The position numbers were made by a program, and so were the translations under genes. Shown here in pieces: positions 12,545-25,289 of a stretch of DNA of 64,000 nucleotides. The stretch's first letter is position 1. The number at the start of each line of letters is the position of its first letter. Location: contig CM034312.1 of the NCBI GenBank assembly GCA_019925795.1, positions 78,867,528-78,931,527 on the forward strand. Reading direction: 5' to 3'. The notes beneath the pieces are model-generated. The model ran no database searches. It saw nothing but the letters and a program-made list of their open reading frames with translations, and was not told the DNA's origin. Origin of the DNA: Dendrobium chrysotoxum (taxonomy: Eukaryota > Streptophyta > Magnoliopsida > Asparagales > Orchidaceae).

Positions 12545-15174
12545 GCTGCATAACAGATTCCCTACAACTTTTGAGTTGTAGGAATAAAGAAGCAATGTGC
12601 AACTTATGGGTTGCATATTAAAGAAGAGTTTTTGAACTTTTGGTGTTCAAAGAGGAAGATTAATTCATCCAACTTGGGTTGGAGAAATGAGAGGAGGGAA
12701 AGATGCAACTTGGGAGTTGCAAGTTCATGAACATTCTTTGAATATTTGATGTTTAAAGAGATCTATTCATTTACCCAATTCGAGGCTAGGCAAATGAAGA
12801 AAAATTTGGAGGTTTTCCTACAATCTTGGCTTGTCGGAAATGAAGAAGAAAATACAACTTAGAGATTGCAAATTAGAGAAAGCTCTTTGAACATTTAGGG
12901 TCCAAAGAGGAGTGATTATTTACCCAGTTTATATTGGACAAATGCATGAAGGTGGTGTGCAACTTAAAGGTTGCAAGTTAGAGGATGAATTATTGAATTT
13001 TGCCTTCAAAGAAGTATGATTATTTATCAAACCTGAGTTAGGTAAACAGGAGAAATTATGTGTAACTTAGAGGTTGCAAGCTCAAAAAAGCTCTTCGAAC
13101 GTTTGGTATTAAAAAAGATATGTACATTCTCCTAATTTGAGATTTCGGAGAATGAGAGAATTTTCTACAACTTTTGAGTTGTAGGAAGAGGGGAGAAATA
13201 TACAACTTGTGGGTTAAAAATTTATGAATATTCCTTGAGTGTTTGATGTTCAAAGAAAATATGCATACTCTCCTAGTTCGGGTTAGGAGAATGAAAGAGA
13301 AAGATAGGAGTTAGATTCCTATGCTTGGTGAAGTTGTTTGTTGATTTTGACTCAACAAATAGATAGCTGTTTGATTTACTTAACACGGGTAAGTATATGC
13401 GGGAGTTTTCTACAACTTTTAAGTTATAGTAAGGAAGAAGAAATATGCAACTTATGGGTTGCAGGTTAAGGCAATAATTCATTGAATTTCATGCTCAATG
13501 AAACATGATATTTGAAAATTTTTGTATTAGAAACCCAGGGAAATCGTATACAACTTAGAGGTTGCAGGTTGAAAGAGATTTTTTGAACTTTTGGGGTTCA
13601 AAGAGAGATATGCACTCTCCTAATTTAAGTTTAGGAGAATGAGAGGGTTTCCTACAACCCTTGAGTTCTAGGAAGGGGGAGGCAATGTGCAACTTATGGG
13701 TTGCAAACTGGAGGAAATCCCTTTAACTTTTGGTGTTCAAAGAGAAGTAATCATTCACTTGGTTAGGGTTAAGTGAATGGGGGAAGGAAGACTAGGTTTC
13801 GAATCCTAAGTCTAAGGGGAAAGTTTACTTATTAATTTATGTTTCAACAAATGAAATGAAAGAACTTAGAATTTAATTCTAAGTTCAAAAGCGTCATGCA
13901 CTAATGTTATTGAAGTTTTGGAGGACTTCAAGTTATCATGCATGAAGATGATTGGTGATAGCTCCTAAAGTGTGCTAGGAGTCATGCAATGAAACATTTG
14001 AAGCCTTGAAGAGATTCCAAAAGTCATGCGTAGAGGAAGGATAGATGAATGTTTGATGATTTTGTATCTCAACAAACAAGGGATGGATAATTTAGAATTT
14101 ATTTCTAAAATTCAAAGACTCGTGTAATGATGTTGTTTGGGACCTTTAGAGGCTTTAGATTATCATATATGAGGAGTTGAATGATTGTTTGTTAATTTTG
14201 TGCTTCAACAAACAAGGGGTGGAATGAACCTAGGATTTTGATCCTAAGGTTACATGAATCATGCAATGAAGTGTTTGGAGTGTTGGGGGCTCCAAATCAT
14301 TCATGCATGAGAAGGAGGAGGCTCTACAAAGGAGCTCCTAATGTTGAGCTAAGATTCATGCAATCTAATGTTTAGATCTTTAAAGATGCCCCAAACCTCA
14401 TGCATGAAGGAGATGTGAATGTGGAGGTGAGTTCTCTATTCTTTTATGAATGTTTTGGATTCATTTGGAGAGGAGAGATTATTTCCTACAACTTCTAGAA
14501 AGCTTTAAAAATTAATTTTGATATGATCTAGAAATTCTAGAAATATATGCATATGATTCATCATTTGAATGCCTCTAGATATACCCTAAAAATCAATTTG
14601 ACGTGATCTAAAGGAAACCTAAGAGTGATGCATGAAATGGTTTGTCATCTTAAAACTTCAAGTTTTGTAAAATACATGTGAATTTGATTGGTTCTCTATA
14701 TTGTAAATCCTCAACATGAACCTTTGAGGGTATGTGAGGAGTTTCACAATGTTTTAGAATTGTTTTGGACCAATCGAATTCACTTAGGATTTATCCAAAA
14801 CTTGCAAGGAGCTACAAGTTCTAACATATGCATGTTCCCACAACCTATATTAAAAGCATGAAGGTGGGTTTCCGATTTAGGGATTTGCACAATTAAGAGC
14901 AAACGAGTGCTTGATTATGCAAATTATTGTACATAAACTTAACAAAAAATGTTTTTCATGAGACTTGCCACACAAACCCTTGAAGGTTGATGAAAAGTCT
15001 CACGCCAATTTAGTGCTTCCCGTGTTGATTAAATTCATCCTCAAGCATTTGCAAGACTTCAAGGAGTTTCATGAACTTCCACATATGCACATTCATATGC
15101 TCGTAAATCACTTTTAGTGGTTTATGAATAGATGAAATATGCATATAATTTGAACAATGTTACAAATTTAAGAG
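12545..15174. repeat. 2.6-kb chain of short hairpins in degenerate tandem units
   Basis: Degenerate units of about 150 bp repeat phrases such as TGCAACTTATGGGTTGCA and GAACTTTTGGTGTTCAA. Each phrase is a small inverted repeat. Examples: 12561-12582 is a perfect 9-bp stem CCTACAACT/AGTTGTAGG with loop TTTG. 13862-13886 is a 12-bp stem GAACTTAGAATT/AATTCTAAGTTC with a one-base loop. 13751-13782 contains CATTCACTT/AAGTGAATG-type arms. The stems differ in sequence from unit to unit but stay paired. After about 14300 they become weaker. No open frame of interest. Confidence 0.75.
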
Positions 15175-15339
15175 TCTCCTGTTGACCTATACTCTACAAC
15201 CAAAAGAAAGCAATAAAAATGAAATAAAAAATGGCTAAAATCATACCTATGCCACCAGCCATGCGCAAATCCTGCTCAAAATCCCGATATCTGCTACAGT
15301 CCATACCCTGCGATTCGGCGCCGTTGCAGTCGTCCTACA

Positions 15340-15630
15340 CCCGCCTCGGTTCTTTCCCTATTCGCATCTATAAAACACACAAGAGCTTCTCCTCCCACTA
15401 CACTTCCTCTCGCTTCCAGCTCCCCACACGCAAAGCTCCGACCCAGACCCCGTCGACCCTAGCTCCTGCCCGAGCTTCCCTTCGCTAGAAACCGCAAAGC
15501 CGACGCTAGCTCCGATCTTCCCACTCCCATTCCGACTCCTCTCGACCTCTCCCGGCGCTGCATCCGAACCCCTGCCCTCATCCTCCTTGAGCCGAGACCC
15601 TCTCCACCTTCCTTAATCCTTCGGCCCACT

Positions 15631-15702
<72 letters not shown>

Positions 15703-15830
15703 CACCCTAACCTCTCCGCCTCCTTCGCCTTTGTTCGACTTCACTCTCCCGAAGACATTCCCTTCTTGTGGAATTGGAATCAGCAGCAGGGAGCCTGCTT
15801 GCGTGAAGGTAGATCCCTCCCTTTCGCGTG
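15340..15830 (+). promoter_or_regulatory. Promoter-like island in family-B copy 2
   Basis: TATAAAA at about 15370 is followed by a C- and T-rich stretch, a (GA)n tract at 15634-15702 and a good splice-donor-like AAGGTAGAT near 15808. This looks like a TATA promoter with a long leader and would put the sense strand of the LTR on the plus strand here. Copy 1 has the corresponding but degraded TTAAAA on its minus strand near 8910. This is inference from motifs only. Confidence 0.4.
15634..15702. repeat. (GA)n microsatellite
   Basis: About 69 bp of GA repeats with a few interruptions, inside the GC-rich island of family-B copy 2. Confidence 0.97.
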
Positions 15831-16009
15831 CTTCTTCGGCCAAATCCTATAAATTGCCGAACCAGAGAGAGGAAAGGGAGGTTTTAACTCTCTGTGAAAA
15901 CTTAAGTAGGATTTAATATGAATCTTGCGTAAATCCTATCTTAATCTAGCCTAAATCCTACTCAAATCCAACATAAACCCCTCACAAATCGTGCATATTT
16001 TTTTTCTAA

Positions 16010-16350
16010 ATTAAATTAATTATTTTTAGTTATAATTAATTGTTATTGATAATAATTAATTATATTTAATTAAAATTAGTTATAATTAAATATTTAATTA
16101 TATTTAATTATTACTAATAATGATTAATTTTAATTAAAATAAAATGTAATTAATTATTATTATTATTATAGTTAATTATTATTGTTTAGTAATTAACTAT
16201 AATTGTTTAAGAATTAATTATAATTAATTATTTTAATTTAAATTAATTATTATTAGTTATAATTAATTGTGATTATTTATTAATTATAATTAATTATTTT
16301 TAAATTATAATTTATTATTATTAAATATAATTAATTATAATTAATTATAT
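16010..16350. repeat. AATTAATTA low-complexity tract
   Basis: About 340 bp of AATTAATTATAATT permutations. It is the counterpart of 8060-8392 in the other family-B copy. Confidence 0.9.
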
Positions 16351-16494
16351 AATAAGAAAAGAAGAGAAATGCTCCTCTCTTTTCTCTCGCCTCGATCCAC
16401 GTGCAAACATTACCTCGACGCTTGCAAAGGTATAACCCCTTAACCCTAAAACTCTGAGAACCCGCCTCGAGGCTTGCAGTACGACAAAACGATC

Positions 16495-16930
16495 ACTTAT
16501 ACACACTTTTCTTAGCGTGGTGAGAAGAAGTGTGTCGCGAGGCTTGCAACGAAGCGGGTAATCACCTAAAATCCTATCCTCGGCATTCGTGTCGAGCCGG
16601 CAAACCGCCTATACACATTTTTCTTAGCGTGGTGGGAAGGGAACCCGGTGCGACGCCTACGGCGAGGCGGGTAAGCCTTATGCACGTTTTTCTTAGCGTA
16701 GTGGGGACAATTTTAAATACCAATACGCGGCTTTGTACCTGCAGGGAAACAACTGCTCTTTTCTTGTAACATGTACATGTAGAAGACTCATACACGCTTT
16801 TCTTAGCGTAGTGGGGACAAAGACTTTACACTGCCGTGGTGTCCTCGAAAGAGGGCACCTACCATACATGCTTTTCTTAGTGTGGTGGGAAAGGTCCAGT
16901 TTTCCGTAGTTTCCCCTAAACGGGGGAGAC
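16495..16930. repeat. Hairpin-bearing tandem repeat within family-B copy 2
   Basis: The phrase CTTTTCTTAGCGTRGTGGG recurs near 16505, 16615, 16685, 16797 and 16868. The best copy (about 16796) pairs ACGCT with AGCGT. Read on the other strand this is CTACGCTAAGAAAAGCG, aligned with CTACGCTACGTGAGCG of copy 1: same stem, new loop. Confidence 0.8.
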
Positions 16931-19900
16931 GCCGGGAGGCTGCCAAAATTTCGGGTGAACAGAAGACCACTTGGACCTGACTTGAACAAAACTTTGGACA
17001 AAAATCTTGAAACCTGATTTAGACATAATTTAAGCATAAGATCAAACTTAAAACAAAATTTAATCAAATGATGATTGAATGGAATCAGAATTTGGACTCA
17101 ATTTTGGACTTGAACTTGTGTTTTGAACTCAAAAGGAGGAATGAATCTAAACTCATCTTGAACTTGATTGAAGAAAATTGGGACTAAATTTGATTGAACT
17201 CAAAGAATTAATTCAAACTTGATTCAAAATTTGATCAAATGAACTTGAATTGAACAAGATCATTTGAGACTTATGAACTTGGTTTGAACCAAGTGAAAGG
17301 GACCAGGACTTGCCACTTGAACAATAAGAAGCTTGAACTTGAAAGTGATACAAGGCACTTGATGAATTACAAAGGACTACACTCAAACTCAATTTTAGTA
17401 TTAAGTGAACTTGAACATACAATTGAACTCATGCAAAGACCTGAAAGCCTTTGAATAGCATGAGACATATTTTAAACATCAAATGAACCTAACTTGAACA
17501 TAATTTCTTAAAATCAAACCTAAATCAATGCCTAATCAAATGATGACTGGGGACTTGGACTCAAAATAATTGAGACCTCAGTGGATATGACTTGAATCAA
17601 ATTCAAACAACGAAAGACTCGTGAGCTTAGATTCAAAATGAATTACATTCGATCTCAAATGAATGATGATGCAAGGCATTCAAAGGGATATCAACGAACT
17701 GAACAACAAAAGACTCATGAGAATTGAGTCTCAAGTGCACACCAATAATGAGTAGATGCACATGATACAACATGTGATGTCCATTCCAATGGTGATGATC
17801 AATCAACAAATGAAGACTATAGTTCTCTACAAATGCTGAAGATTTTCAAGAATGCAAATACCAACATACAACGTGTTGTTTATCAATGAACACGACAGAT
17901 CTATAATACATGCGAGCAGGAATCAAGTGAAAATACAATGAATATGAACTTGAACTCAGGTTGGACCACAAAAGGATTTGAATGAATCATAGAGGGTCTA
18001 ATTTGAAGGGATTACAAGAAAACAAGCTCAAGTACTTAGTCTGACGTGCATTCAAATGATTATCAAATGGATAAACAAGGGTCTCATATATTTCAACTTA
18101 GCATATTTATAATTGATTCATACATCTACCCCAGTCATGTATGTGGGTGCTTTGGAGTAATTGTAATGATTACAAGGGCATGAATGCAATGATATGCTTA
18201 CACTCAATAATACAAGGTCTTCAATGGATAGTAAAGAATCACTATTTCAGTTGGGAGACAAATGTAATTCAATAACCTCATGCGAGCAATGATGATTGTC
18301 ATGTGATGAATCTAAAAGGGTCTTTGTAAGCACTAATAATAAAAAAAGTGTAACAAACGCAATGACATTCACAAGGAAAGCAAAGGAGGCCTAGAAGTAG
18401 TCCCTTCATCATTAATTTAGACTGATGTGCAAGTCAGGGCATAATAGTCCACATGTGAATGAGAGTAATGTATATGCTACACGACACTTGATTTGTATAT
18501 GATCAACAAGACATCTGCAGTGTTCATATCAATCAATCAACAAGTTTGTATGTTGAAGATCAGAGGTCTTGATGAAGAGAACTATTAGTAAACGCAACGA
18601 ATGCTACGACGCTATTACAATCAATCATCCATCAATGTTGAATGGATACATTAATCCCTTGTGAGCTAAGGGTGATCGATTGACGATGAATGTAAATGCC
18701 TAGAAGCCACTAAAAAGGACTCCTTTTGCACTCTATATGTCATCTACATGGCAAGTATAAAAGGGAAAGGCGGCGGATATGAGCTCCTACAAGTTGTTAT
18801 AGAAGACCCGTTGTACACTCAACCCATTGCCCACAAGTAAAATACAAAATGAATACATCTACCTACAGCAGTAGTGGATGTATTATAGGGGCCAAAACCA
18901 CAACAAAATGCGTAAGGAATGCAGTGAATGCAAGCTTCTACAAAAGCAGGAGATTCATTAGTGCACTATAACCACCTGCAGAAGGCAGTAAGTAGTACAC
19001 GATAGTCTACCTGTACAAGGCAGCAAACAATTTAATCCCTAAGCTGTTGTACAATGCCACCAGATCTACAACATCCGTACAAGCAGACAGAAGGTGTTTA
19101 CAAATATTCTAAAAGTACTCCCGCACATGTGCACCTTAATTTGTATACATATAGGAACACAAAAGGGGTAAGTATAATCATAACCCGCATGGGCCCCGAT
19201 GAGCGTGTTATTGGTACACACTTGACATCTAGGGATGCTGCGCGGGTCAATAAGTGAATTCAAGTTCGAGTCCGATCCTTCTATTCAAGTAGATAGGAGT
19301 TGACACGGCTCGAACTATTAAATAAATATACGGTCGCGAGGTCGACTGAGATATTTATTTTATACGTTTATATTAAGCATTCAAGGCCTATAATCAAGAA
19401 AATTCACCAATAAAGGTGCAAAGCCTACGAAACCCGATCCTCTATCGACAGCCCGATAGAGTCGACAAGGTTCAACCCATAAATACAAAGGACCCTAAAA
19501 ACACCCCAATGATGGCCGTGTTGAACATTAATCTCAACCGGAGGGGTTCACAAATACTTTCAAATACCATCCAAATACCCATCAAATCCAAAACTCTTCT
19601 CAAATCCAAAAACCCAAAAAAAATCCCATTTCCAAGATATTCAAAATTGAAATCCAATCATCAACTATTTAAAGCATAAAATCCATCCACCCTCCGCAAC
19701 AATTTACCGAGGTGGACAAATTGAAAAATACTTCAGCTCACAAAAAGCTCATGCCTAGTCGAAAATATCACTAGGATCCATTCTCAAATAATCTCCTGCC
19801 AGCAAGGACGTGGTACGAGTCCTTTAACCGACAGTTTCAATGTCAAATGGCACTGCAAGATAAACGGTTATGACTCGGGGCCCTCTAAACCAGGTGGTCG

Positions 19901-20598
19901 CCGCCAAATGGCACCATTATATTATGGTTATGGCCAGAGCCCGTATGCTCTCCAATGGCATCAAATCCTTGAGATATGAATCAATAGGATATGATCGATA
20001 GGGCACAAAGCCCTCTGTTAGCTAAGGTGGATTCAAATTTGTCCCCTTAGACAAACACTCCCCCCAGGTCTATAAGGTACCCTTGGACGAAGCAATCCAT
20101 GGTTGCTGACGGGGATCCTTCTGTCAGGTTGGGTCGACTACCTCCTCTGACTAAGTAGACCAGGGATCACGATGACCCGGGATGACGGAACCATGGGATC
20201 TTGATCGGGTCTATCATCCATTCCCCCACCATCTGCTTTAAGTGCAAGATGGTGACATTTCCAATTTTAAATATCAACTTTCTAAAACTTCAAACCTATG
20301 CTGCTACTATATGCCAGATAACGTGTATCTCTACGTATCTGATTGACAACTAGCCTTAATCGAAAGTTCTCTCTCATTATCGGGAGGGGTAATTAACTAT
20401 AGGGGCTTGCGCCTATAGGAAACCAGAACTCAGATCATAAAGTCCTCGCAAAATGAGGGTGAAATCTCTGGGTAGTGTCTTATCTACAAACTCATCTGCC
20501 TTCCAAAATTTACCCCGGAACTTAATTCCATTAAAACTCCCCCGAAAATAAAGCAATGCGGGCGGAGGCCGGGCCGAATTTTCGGAGCTCACATCTCC

Positions 20599-21660
20599 CC
20601 ATATGCTATGTTTGATTTATGATATCATATAAATATGCTTGCACAATTTCAATATGAAATAGAGCATAGCCTAGGAATCTTGAAAATTCATAGGATATAT
20701 CGTATTAGTTTAAATAACATTTGAAATTGAACGAGCGTATTTACATGCTTTGCAAATCTCAGGTGAATTATAATCCCAACAAATGCAAGTTAACGCACTA
20801 AATCATTTTTGTCAAGACAATAGCATTGGAGAAGGGAAAACACAACTTACAATGTAAGGAAGCTTACACCTCGACATTCACTTTGAGATGAGAAAGGATC
20901 ACCTAACCTATGATTTGCTTGTAGGTGACGACGTTGGGCTCAAAATGAGTGCAAATACATGCATTTGAGAGGTATTGGATACCAATCCAACACTCCTAGG
21001 TGCAACAACGTTCTCTTTTGGCTCTCATATGAAAGCAATTTGATGAAAATTGTCGGATTTCCCCAAATTTGCTACTAGGACAGCGGGTTCTTGGGTCAGC
21101 TTCTGACCGCAGCTTTCCCTTTCGATCACCCTAGCTTCGATTGGCCCTATCTCTTTGATCACATGCAAGTAGAAGATCACTCAGTCGGCCCAATCACATG
21201 CAAGAACGAAGCTCCCTACCTGGTCGGTCTTCCCTGAACGTCACAAGTTGCTTGTCTCCTCTGATCGAACGGAGGAACTCCAGGAACGAAGGCGGGTTCT
21301 CGCGCTTGCTCGACTCCAGATGGATGAAACGTAGGGTCTCTCGCGCTCTCGCCCACGATCTCCCACTCCGCTGGATCGGACAACGCAAGCAGGCCGAACA
21401 ACGACCTCCGCTCCACACGAGCAGGACGATCTCTTCCTCTCCTCCTATGCTCTGGACGCACGCAAGCAGGGGAGAAAACCAAATGATTCGTCCCTCCCTC
21501 TCTCGCTCTCTATACTGGAAACGAGGTTTCTGCCACGAGATAGCATTTCCCTGCGTCCAAATCCCTGCCTTAGCCGTAGAAATCAGCAGGAAAATGTGGG
21601 AAAGGACCTGTAGAAGCTGGTCTTCGAATTTTAGCCATTAGATCTGCTTTCATGATTTGG
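20599..21660. other. Gene-free: repeat flank then GC-rich island
   Basis: 20599-21050 is ordinary AT-rich sequence continuing the target of the LTR. 21050-21640 is GC-rich and contains a 147-codon plus-strand frame (21198-21641) with overlapping minus-strand frames and no recognisable domain. It resembles the GC-rich islands of the nearby LTRs in composition, so I treat it as repeat-derived. Confidence 0.45.
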
Positions 21661-24500
21661 GGAAATGATCAAAAAAGAATACTTAACATTGTATGTAATG
21701 CTTAACATGATAATGTATATTTTTATGATTCATATATTTCTATTCTTTTTTTATTTATAATTGATTATATTAAATTGTGTTTAATTACTCAGATTTGCAC
21801 TCATGCCTTCAATAAGATTTTTATTATTACAAACAAGGGGAAATAACTTAATTCATAAAAGTATTCATCATATATACTCAAATTAGAAATTCCATGTCTC
21901 AATAAAAAAATATTTGATTAATTACACAAATCTGAGAACCAAATCATAAATTAGATAACTAATTCAACCATTTACTTCAAAGAAGTTCATAAAATAAAAT
22001 TACTCTCATAATTTAAGTATAAAATTGTGAAGGGGTCAAAAGATCAAGACAGTTGATTTCAAATTATACGAAAATGAGTCAAAGTTCAAAGAGACCCTAA
22101 AATGCAACAAATGATGCAATTATAACTGAAGTATGTAAGAAAATACATCGAAGAGAGCTGAAATGTATCATAGAAGAACAATGTACTTCAACATTGTAAC
22201 AAGAGTTATCGGCTTCTGTGAGCTGACTATCGTTGTCCAAATCTCAAAAAAAAATTATTTTCCTTGAAGGAAAAGAAACCTTCATACTCTAGCTTCAAGC
22301 TCAACTTAATAATAAATGGGTCCGAATGACTGCACAATAACTTTTCTTTATCTCTCTATTTTATTATCGTTCTTTGTTTTTGAATTTTTATCATGTTTTA
22401 TAATTTTTTCCATAATAATTTTCAAATTTAATAAAAAATGTGATAAATAAAAGAATCAAAAGATAGCAAAAGGCTAGGCTTTCATTTTATCTACTAGAGA
22501 TCCAGCATCAAATAGCTTTTATCAACCAAAACAACTGGTGCTCATTCTTCTCCAAAATTAGCCCAATAAAATATTTTCTCTCTCTTACTTCTCCAACTAT
22601 GACAACTCTATTTTTTAATGCTGCCATTGGCATGAATTACTCCTTGGAAGCTTCAATCTCGATCTATCACTTCAGTAGCTTCAATCTCTTCTTCATCAAA
22701 ATATAGCTCCGTTCAACCCAATTATTTTCATGGTACATCAACAATCATAAGTTGTCACCACCATTGATACCTCTATTGATAGAACAATGGAACAATAAGC
22801 TCTTTGATGCTTTATTTCAAGAGTCATAAGTTGTTAGGTAGTTGTTCAATGAAGGGCCATTGCCATATTGGCATGCGAAGCCAAGGTGGAGCCTTCTCCG
22901 CCGCCATCATCATACTGAAAGTGTTCAATCATAGATCCCTTTTTTAAGTTGGGTGGCTCAAATATCTTTATTGGTGAGCTTTTTTAAATGTCATTTCTAT
23001 TTCTTTGTAAAGAAGTCTAATTTTAATTTTTTCTAATGTAACATAATTTAACAATTTTAAAAAGAATTGAAGTAATGAAATTGCCAATTGAGATAATAAT
23101 AAACCAACATATTCCAATTATGCTTGATTTGAACCTGGTCCACACAACAGTGACATAGAGACAAATTGGGTTGATTAATGTCAAACAAATAAAGACTGTA
23201 GTAGCTCCCTTTGACAACCTATTAAAAAAAAAAGAGTATTGTTTTTATTAGTGTCACTATTGTGGACATCGGGTTCATTTCAAAAAAAATATTATATATA
23301 ATATTTCACCATTTTCTTGATTGATTTTTTTATTACCCTAATTCATATTAAAATTACTAAACTAAGTTATAATCTATTGAAATTTTTGAAATTAGTCATT
23401 TACTAATAAATAGAGAGGGAACTTAAAAAGCTCACAAATAAAGATATATATATGTGCCACCTAGCCTACAAAGAGGATCCATGACTTAGCACTTGGAGTT
23501 TGGGGGTGGAGGCAATGCAGATTACTCCATCATAACAACACAACCAATCATTAAGGGCTCAAAAAATAAACCTTCATTTAATAACTTCACTCCTCCTTGT
23601 GACTCATGAAATAGAACATCAAAGAGCACATTATTCTCTTAACCCATAACTAAAAGGCACCATTACTGGTGGTAGCTTTTAATCGTCGATATATTCGGGA
23701 AATCATTAGGTTCAAATGACCTATATCTTAACTAAAAAAGTAGGTGATTGAAGCTAAGATCGACATTTCTGAATAAGTAATTCAAGTGAACAATAGCAGC
23801 ATTGTGAAATAAAATGATCGTAGTTGAAGAACTATGAGAGAGAAAATTCCATGGTTCAATTTTGTTATATAGAAGCATGAGCATATCATGCCTTTGGTTT
23901 ATAAAAGTTACTTTGTGATGAATCTCTAACAGGAATAATGAGAGTCTTGCCCTTTATCATCATTTGATCATTGTGGTCTAGTAGCTATTTATCTCATTAT
24001 TTGTTCTTCCCAGCAAAAATCATAGCAACAATAGTAAAATATGATTAAAAATAAAAAAAGAAAGGAAAAGAGTGAAATAGTGAGAGATAAAGAGAAGCAT
24101 TTGGGCAGCCATACGAGCCCATTTGTTAACAAGCCGGACATAAAGTTGAAGTATGAGAGTTTCTTCTTCCTAGAAAAATATCCATTTTTGAGATTGGGAT
24201 AGAGATGGCTAGCCCACGAGAGCTAGCAACTTAACAAAGCATTGAAGTCTGATATTCATCTAAATCGCATCCCAATTCTCTTTATTGAGCATTCCTACAT
24301 ACTCCATTAGAATTGCATCCTCTGTTGTACTCCAGGGTCCCTTAACATTGACTAATCTTCATAAGATTTGAAATTAATTATCCCGATTTCTGAATTCCTT
24401 CATGATTTTATGCTTAAGTTATAAAAGCAACTTTATTTCATAAACTTTTTTAAATGTGGAGGTCAAATTAAACATCCACTTCATGATATGATTTTAGATT
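21661..24500. other. Gene-free AT-rich stretch
   Basis: No reading frame longer than about 65 codons, no inverted terminal repeats and no RNA gene that I can see. It is probably old transposon remains. Confidence 0.5.
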
Positions 24501-25285
24501 AATGGAATTAATCAAATAACTTCTTTTTTATTGAGGCATAAGTATATATCATGAACACTTATAATATATACATCATATACAAATAATCCATCAATACTAT
24601 AACATAATACCTCTAAGTGGGTCCACCATTTATCATCAATCCATACGTCCACAAATAATATTTCAAGTCACAAAACATTGGTTCTCAAATTATTTATCCT
24701 CATTTGTATCCAAAAAAAATGACTTACTATAGAAGACAATAAGTACAACACTCACTGGATTACACATAATCTAGAATGAAAGGAAGAATAACTTTGTATG
24801 AATTATAAAAAATTATTATTATAATAGAAAGAATTGCAAATCAAGTTAATTATTCACACGTAAATATTTAAAAATAGAAATGGCTAACTTATAATATGAT
24901 ATTCTATATGAATCCAAAATCCTAGAATTCAAAAATAAAAATGACTCTACCAATGGATATATGATATCATCAATATATATTCATTCCAACATATATATAT
25001 TTAGATCTAGCAAAACACATATTTAGACAAGAAACATATGAACTTATGAGACTCATTTTATTGTAAGTTATACAATTATACTCGCAAATACTTGAGGTAT
25101 TGCACATAGCTGCATGGGAGACAAAGCACACAGCCACACACTTTTAGGTCTAAGAAAATTATATTTTTTATTGTAATGACATTTAAAACTAATGAAATAT
25201 TGCTTTCAATTTTAACTTCTCGAGTTAAAATGTTATATCCTTTTTAAATTTTAAAAGATAAGTTTTGACCTGCAACAATCAAAAA
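24501..25285. repeat. Inverted relative of the 9.2-10.9 kb dispersed repeat
   Basis: The phrase ACTTGAGGTATTGCACATAG (about 25090) and the following GGGAGACAAAGCACAC..TTTTAGGTCTAAGAAAAT read as the reverse complement of 9360-9425. The copy is diverged and its edges are unclear. Confidence 0.5.
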
Positions 25286-25289
25286 TTAT

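Larger units (their letters stand above)
15180..20593. mobile_element. Solo LTR, family B copy 2 (5.41 kb), inverted relative to copy 1
   Basis: On the plus strand it starts TGTTGACCTATAC and ends CGGAGCTCACA, with an exact TSD TCTCC at 15175-15179 and 20594-20598. Its reverse complement aligns with 4109-9086 end to end: the same termini, hairpin array (16495-16930), AT tract (16010-16350) and GC-rich island (15270-15900). Many substitutions and indels separate the copies, so both are old. No coding region is preserved. Confidence 0.92.

Noticed and set aside
11913..14842. Candidate LTR starting TGTTAGGC with ACCTA duplications (11908-11912 and 14843-14847)
   Set aside because: The hairpin array continues past 14842, so the right boundary cuts a repeat. 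A 5-bp match over this length is expected by chance.
16693..17067. 124-codon minus-strand frame
   Set aside because: It runs through the hairpin tandem repeat of family-B copy 2 and is not preserved in copy 1.
21198..21641. 147-codon plus-strand frame in a GC-rich island
   Set aside because: No domain, biased composition, overlapping frames of similar length on both strands, and the island resembles repeat-derived GC-rich blocks elsewhere in the window.
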